Origin: Streptomyces coeruleorubidus
GTDB taxonomy: Bacteria > Actinomycetota > Actinomycetes > Streptomycetales > Streptomycetaceae
Length of the DNA stretch: 64,000 nt
Direction: 5' to 3'
Assembly (NCBI RefSeq): GCF_008705135.1
Contig: NZ_CP023694.1
Span: 5,499,001 to 5,563,000, forward strand
In this document: in pieces, positions 62,190 to 64,000 of the stretch
Layout of the letters: each line of letters starts with the position of its first letter
Numbering within the stretch: the first letter of the stretch is position 1
Program-made: the position numbers and the translations under genes
Notes under the pieces: generated by a model
What the model saw: only the letters and a program-made list of their open reading frames with translations
What the model was told of the DNA's origin: nothing
The model's database searches: none

Positions 62190-62780
62190 TCCGCGGCCAC
62201 CGACCACGGCGTCTCCTGCCTTCGGCCCGCCTCTCCAGGCCTTCGGCCTGTGCCTGCGGCTTCCGTCTCGTGCCTGCGGGCTTCGCCGCGTGCCTGCGGC
62301 CTTCGGCCCGCGTGTGCCACCGGGCCCGCGTCTCCGGCCTTGGCCCCGCGAGTGTGTGGCCACCGGGCACGTGCTCGCCGCCTTCGGCCCGCGTGTATGG
62401 CCACCGGGCCCGCGTCTCCGGTCTTCGCCCCGCGCGTCTGGTCACCAGGCTGGTGCCTGCGGTCCTCGGTCCCTGTGTGCGGCTACCGGCCCCGAGTCCC
62501 TGGGTACCGGCCCGGCCTTCGCCCGGCGTCTGCGGCCTGCACACCGCGCTGCGGCCACGGTCCCGTGCCTGCCGCTGTCTCACCCCGTGCGCGTGTGGCC
62601 ACCATCCCCGCGTCTCCGGTCTTCACCCGCGCTTGTGGTCACCCGGCCCGTGCCTGCCGCCCTCGACCCGCGTGTGCGGCCACCGGCCCCGCGACTCCGG
62701 CCACCGGCCCCCTGCTTCCGGCCATTCCCGCTTCCGGCCACCGGCCCCGCGCCTGGCGCGACAGGACCTGGTCGGTGGCC
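62190..62780. repeat. Degenerate GC-rich tandem repeat region between two kinase genes
   Basis: About 590 bp is built from diverged units assembled from GTGTGGCCACCGGGCCCGCG, TCTCCGGCCTTCGGCCCGCG and GTGCCTGCGGCCTTCGGC. GGCCACCGG-type blocks recur about eight times and CTTCGGCC/CTTCGCCC blocks about ten times, at irregular 35-60 bp spacing. Open frames cross it on both strands, but their products are arginine/proline/alanine repeats with no domain, so I treat it as non-coding. The 160 bp before it (62030-62189) is ordinary upstream sequence of the first kinase gene. Confidence 0.7.
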
Positions 62781-62784
62781 GAAC

Positions 62785-64000
62785 CTAGCGGCTGTCCGCG
62801 CCGGAGGCGTCCGTGCGGTCGCGCCAGGGAAGTTCGGCCATGACCGTCGTCGGGCCGCCCTCGGGGGACTCCAGGACGAACAGCCCGTCGACGGCGTCCA
62901 GCCGCTCGGCCAAGCCCTTCATCCCCGTACCGCCGTCGAGGCTGGCGCCCCCGCGACCGTCGTCCCAGACCTGGATGAGCAGCCGGTCCTTCGTCCGCCA
63001 CACATCCACCGAGGCCGACCTCGCCGCGCTGTGCTTGCTGACGTTCTGGAGCAGCTCCGAGACGGTGAAGTAGGCGATGCCCTCGATGGCCGCGGCCGGC
63101 CGCGCCGGCAGGTCGACCGTCACCTTGACCGGGACCGTGCAGCGCGACGAGACCGCGGACAGGGCCGCGTCCAGACCACGGTCGGTCAGCACCGCCGGGT
63201 GGATGCCGCGGGCCAGGTCGCGCAGCTCCTGGAGCGCCAGCTTCACCTCGCCGTGCGCCTCCTCGACCATCGCCGCCGCCGCGTCGGGGTCCTCCAGCAC
63301 CTTCTCCTTCGCCAGACCCAGCCCCATGGCCAGGTTGACCAGCCGGGCCTGCGCCCCGTCGTGCAGATCCCGCTCGATGCGCCGCAGGTCCGCGGCGGCC
63401 GTGTCGACCACGACCCCCCGGTCCGACTCCAGCTCGGCGATGCGCCGCTCCAGCTCGTCGGAGGGGCACAGCAACGCGCGCACCATGGCCCGGTCGGCAT
63501 TGGCCAGGCCCCGCGCGACGAACGGCAGCACGGGCCACAGCACGAACAGCGAGGTCAGCGTGATGGTGAAGGTGAGGACGCCCCACGGCAGCCGGATGAA
63601 CTCGTACAGCACCGTGCGCCAGCCCACCGGGTCCTTCAGCAACATCCACAGCTGCGGAAGGAAACCGCCCGAGCCCCGCAGCGGCAGCCGGCTCGGTTCG
63701 TCCACCCGCACCCCGAGCAGCGCCCTGGCCCTCGCCCGCTCCAACCGGCCCAGCAGCCGCGCGCCCATGAGTGCGGCCGCGAGCAGCGGGAACCCGATCA
63801 CCGTGATCGTCAGCCCCAAGCTCGTGAACAGCGCCGTCACGACGTAAGTGAATCCGAGCAGCGCGACCGGAAGGTTCGCCAGAAGGTGCGCGATCTCCTT
63901 CCAGGTGTGCCAGTCGTAGGCGAGACGGGGCGGCGGCGGACGGTCGTCCTGCCCGGCCGCCGCGGTGGCCGTGCTCGTGCCGGAGGACGGAATGCGTTCG
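62785..64000 (-). CDS. Second NarX/DesK-type histidine kinase, 5' end beyond the window
   Basis: At least 404 codons, open to the window edge with no start reached; a GTG at 63840 is internal, because the upstream translation (LAYDWHTWKEIAHLLANLPV) aligns with the first helix region of the neighbouring kinase. The phospho-acceptor His is encoded at 63361-63363 in ERDLHDGAQARL. The ATPase domain has SELLQNVSKHSAAR, VWDDGRGGAS and GTGMKGLAERLDAVDG. From the phospho-acceptor onward it is nearly the same as the kinase at 60668-62029; the membrane part differs more. The two genes look like a tandem duplication. Confidence 0.88.
   Translation of the reverse strand, partial: ERIPSSGTSTATAAAGQDDRPPPPRLAYDWHTWKEIAHLLANLPVALLGFTYVVTALFTSLGLTITVIGFPLLAAALMGARLLGRLERARARALLGVRVDEPSRLPLRGSGGFLPQLWMLLKDPVGWRTVLYEFIRLPWGVLTFTITLTSLFVLWPVLPFVARGLANADRAMVRALLCPSDELERRIAELESDRGVVVDTAAADLRRIERDLHDGAQARLVNLAMGLGLAKEKVLEDPDAAAAMVEEAHGEVKLALQELRDLARGIHPAVLTDRGLDAALSAVSSRCTVPVKVTVDLPARPAAAIEGIAYFTVSELLQNVSKHSAARSASVDVWRTKDRLLIQVWDDGRGGASLDGGTGMKGLAERLDAVDGLFVLESPEGGPTTVMAELPWRDRTDASGADSR

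Noticed and set aside
62140..62583. Possible repeat-containing proteins on either strand across the kinase spacer
   Set aside because: Products are arginine/alanine/proline repeats with no start context, and codon third positions do not show a coding bias in one consistent frame.

Overview
The window is a high-GC actinobacterial chromosome segment, almost certainly Streptomyces: third codon positions are overwhelmingly G/C, GTG starts are frequent, many genes overlap by 4 bp, and several genes have close Streptomyces relatives recognisable by eye (14-subunit nuo operon, a Streptomyces griseus-type M28 aminopeptidase, KorAB, a c-di-AMP riboswitch in front of a LysM/transglycosylase gene, HxlR and CGNR regulators). 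No rRNA, tRNA, insertion sequence, prophage or CRISPR array was seen.

Layout. (1) 1-16209: complete nuoA-N operon for the proton-pumping NADH:menaquinone oxidoreductase, preceded by a Rex-type redox operator and closed by a perfect hairpin terminator. (2) 16286-18815: a decayed Uma2-type endonuclease fragment and a RecQ helicase. (3) 18859-25801: a tightly coupled six-gene minus-strand operon: GntR regulator, two-cluster ferredoxin, substrate-binding lipoprotein with a NosL-like tail, permease, ATPase, and an adenylylsulfate-reductase-like flavoprotein fused to HEAT repeats. This is the best candidate for an undescribed metabolic system. (4) 25884-28485: 40-bp tandem repeats, an M56 metallopeptidase and fumarylacetoacetase. 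(5) 28720-39283: a cell-envelope glycan locus. The plus-strand half encodes a DegT-type enzyme, a fused flippase, membrane proteins and a GH26 hydrolase; the minus-strand half encodes a deacetylase, a GT2 and a CelD/FemAB-like transferase. (6) 39455-46078: HAD phosphatase, riboswitch-controlled cell-wall lytic protein, polyprenyl diphosphate synthase, and a LolA-like protein with an ABC-2 exporter. (7) 46082-56411: mostly small regulator/enzyme pairs (FMN reductase, amidase, DUF6668-like protein, M28 peptidase, VOC/CGNR, HxlR/MFS, RarD, NmrA-like/HxlR). (8) 56430-59430: korAB. (9) 59681-64000: a response regulator and two paralogous histidine kinases separated by a repetitive non-coding stretch; the second kinase runs off the window.

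Functional links. Respiratory metabolism frames the window: Complex I, a long-chain prenyl synthase that could supply the menaquinone tail, and the ferredoxin-dependent 2-oxoacid oxidoreductase. Control regions are unusually readable. Examples are the Rex site, the GntR palindrome, a 27-bp palindrome that contains both start codons of a divergent pair, HxlR control regions, and the c-di-AMP riboswitch.

Limits: all calls are from reading the sequence and from memory of protein families. No alignment, structure prediction or database search was run.
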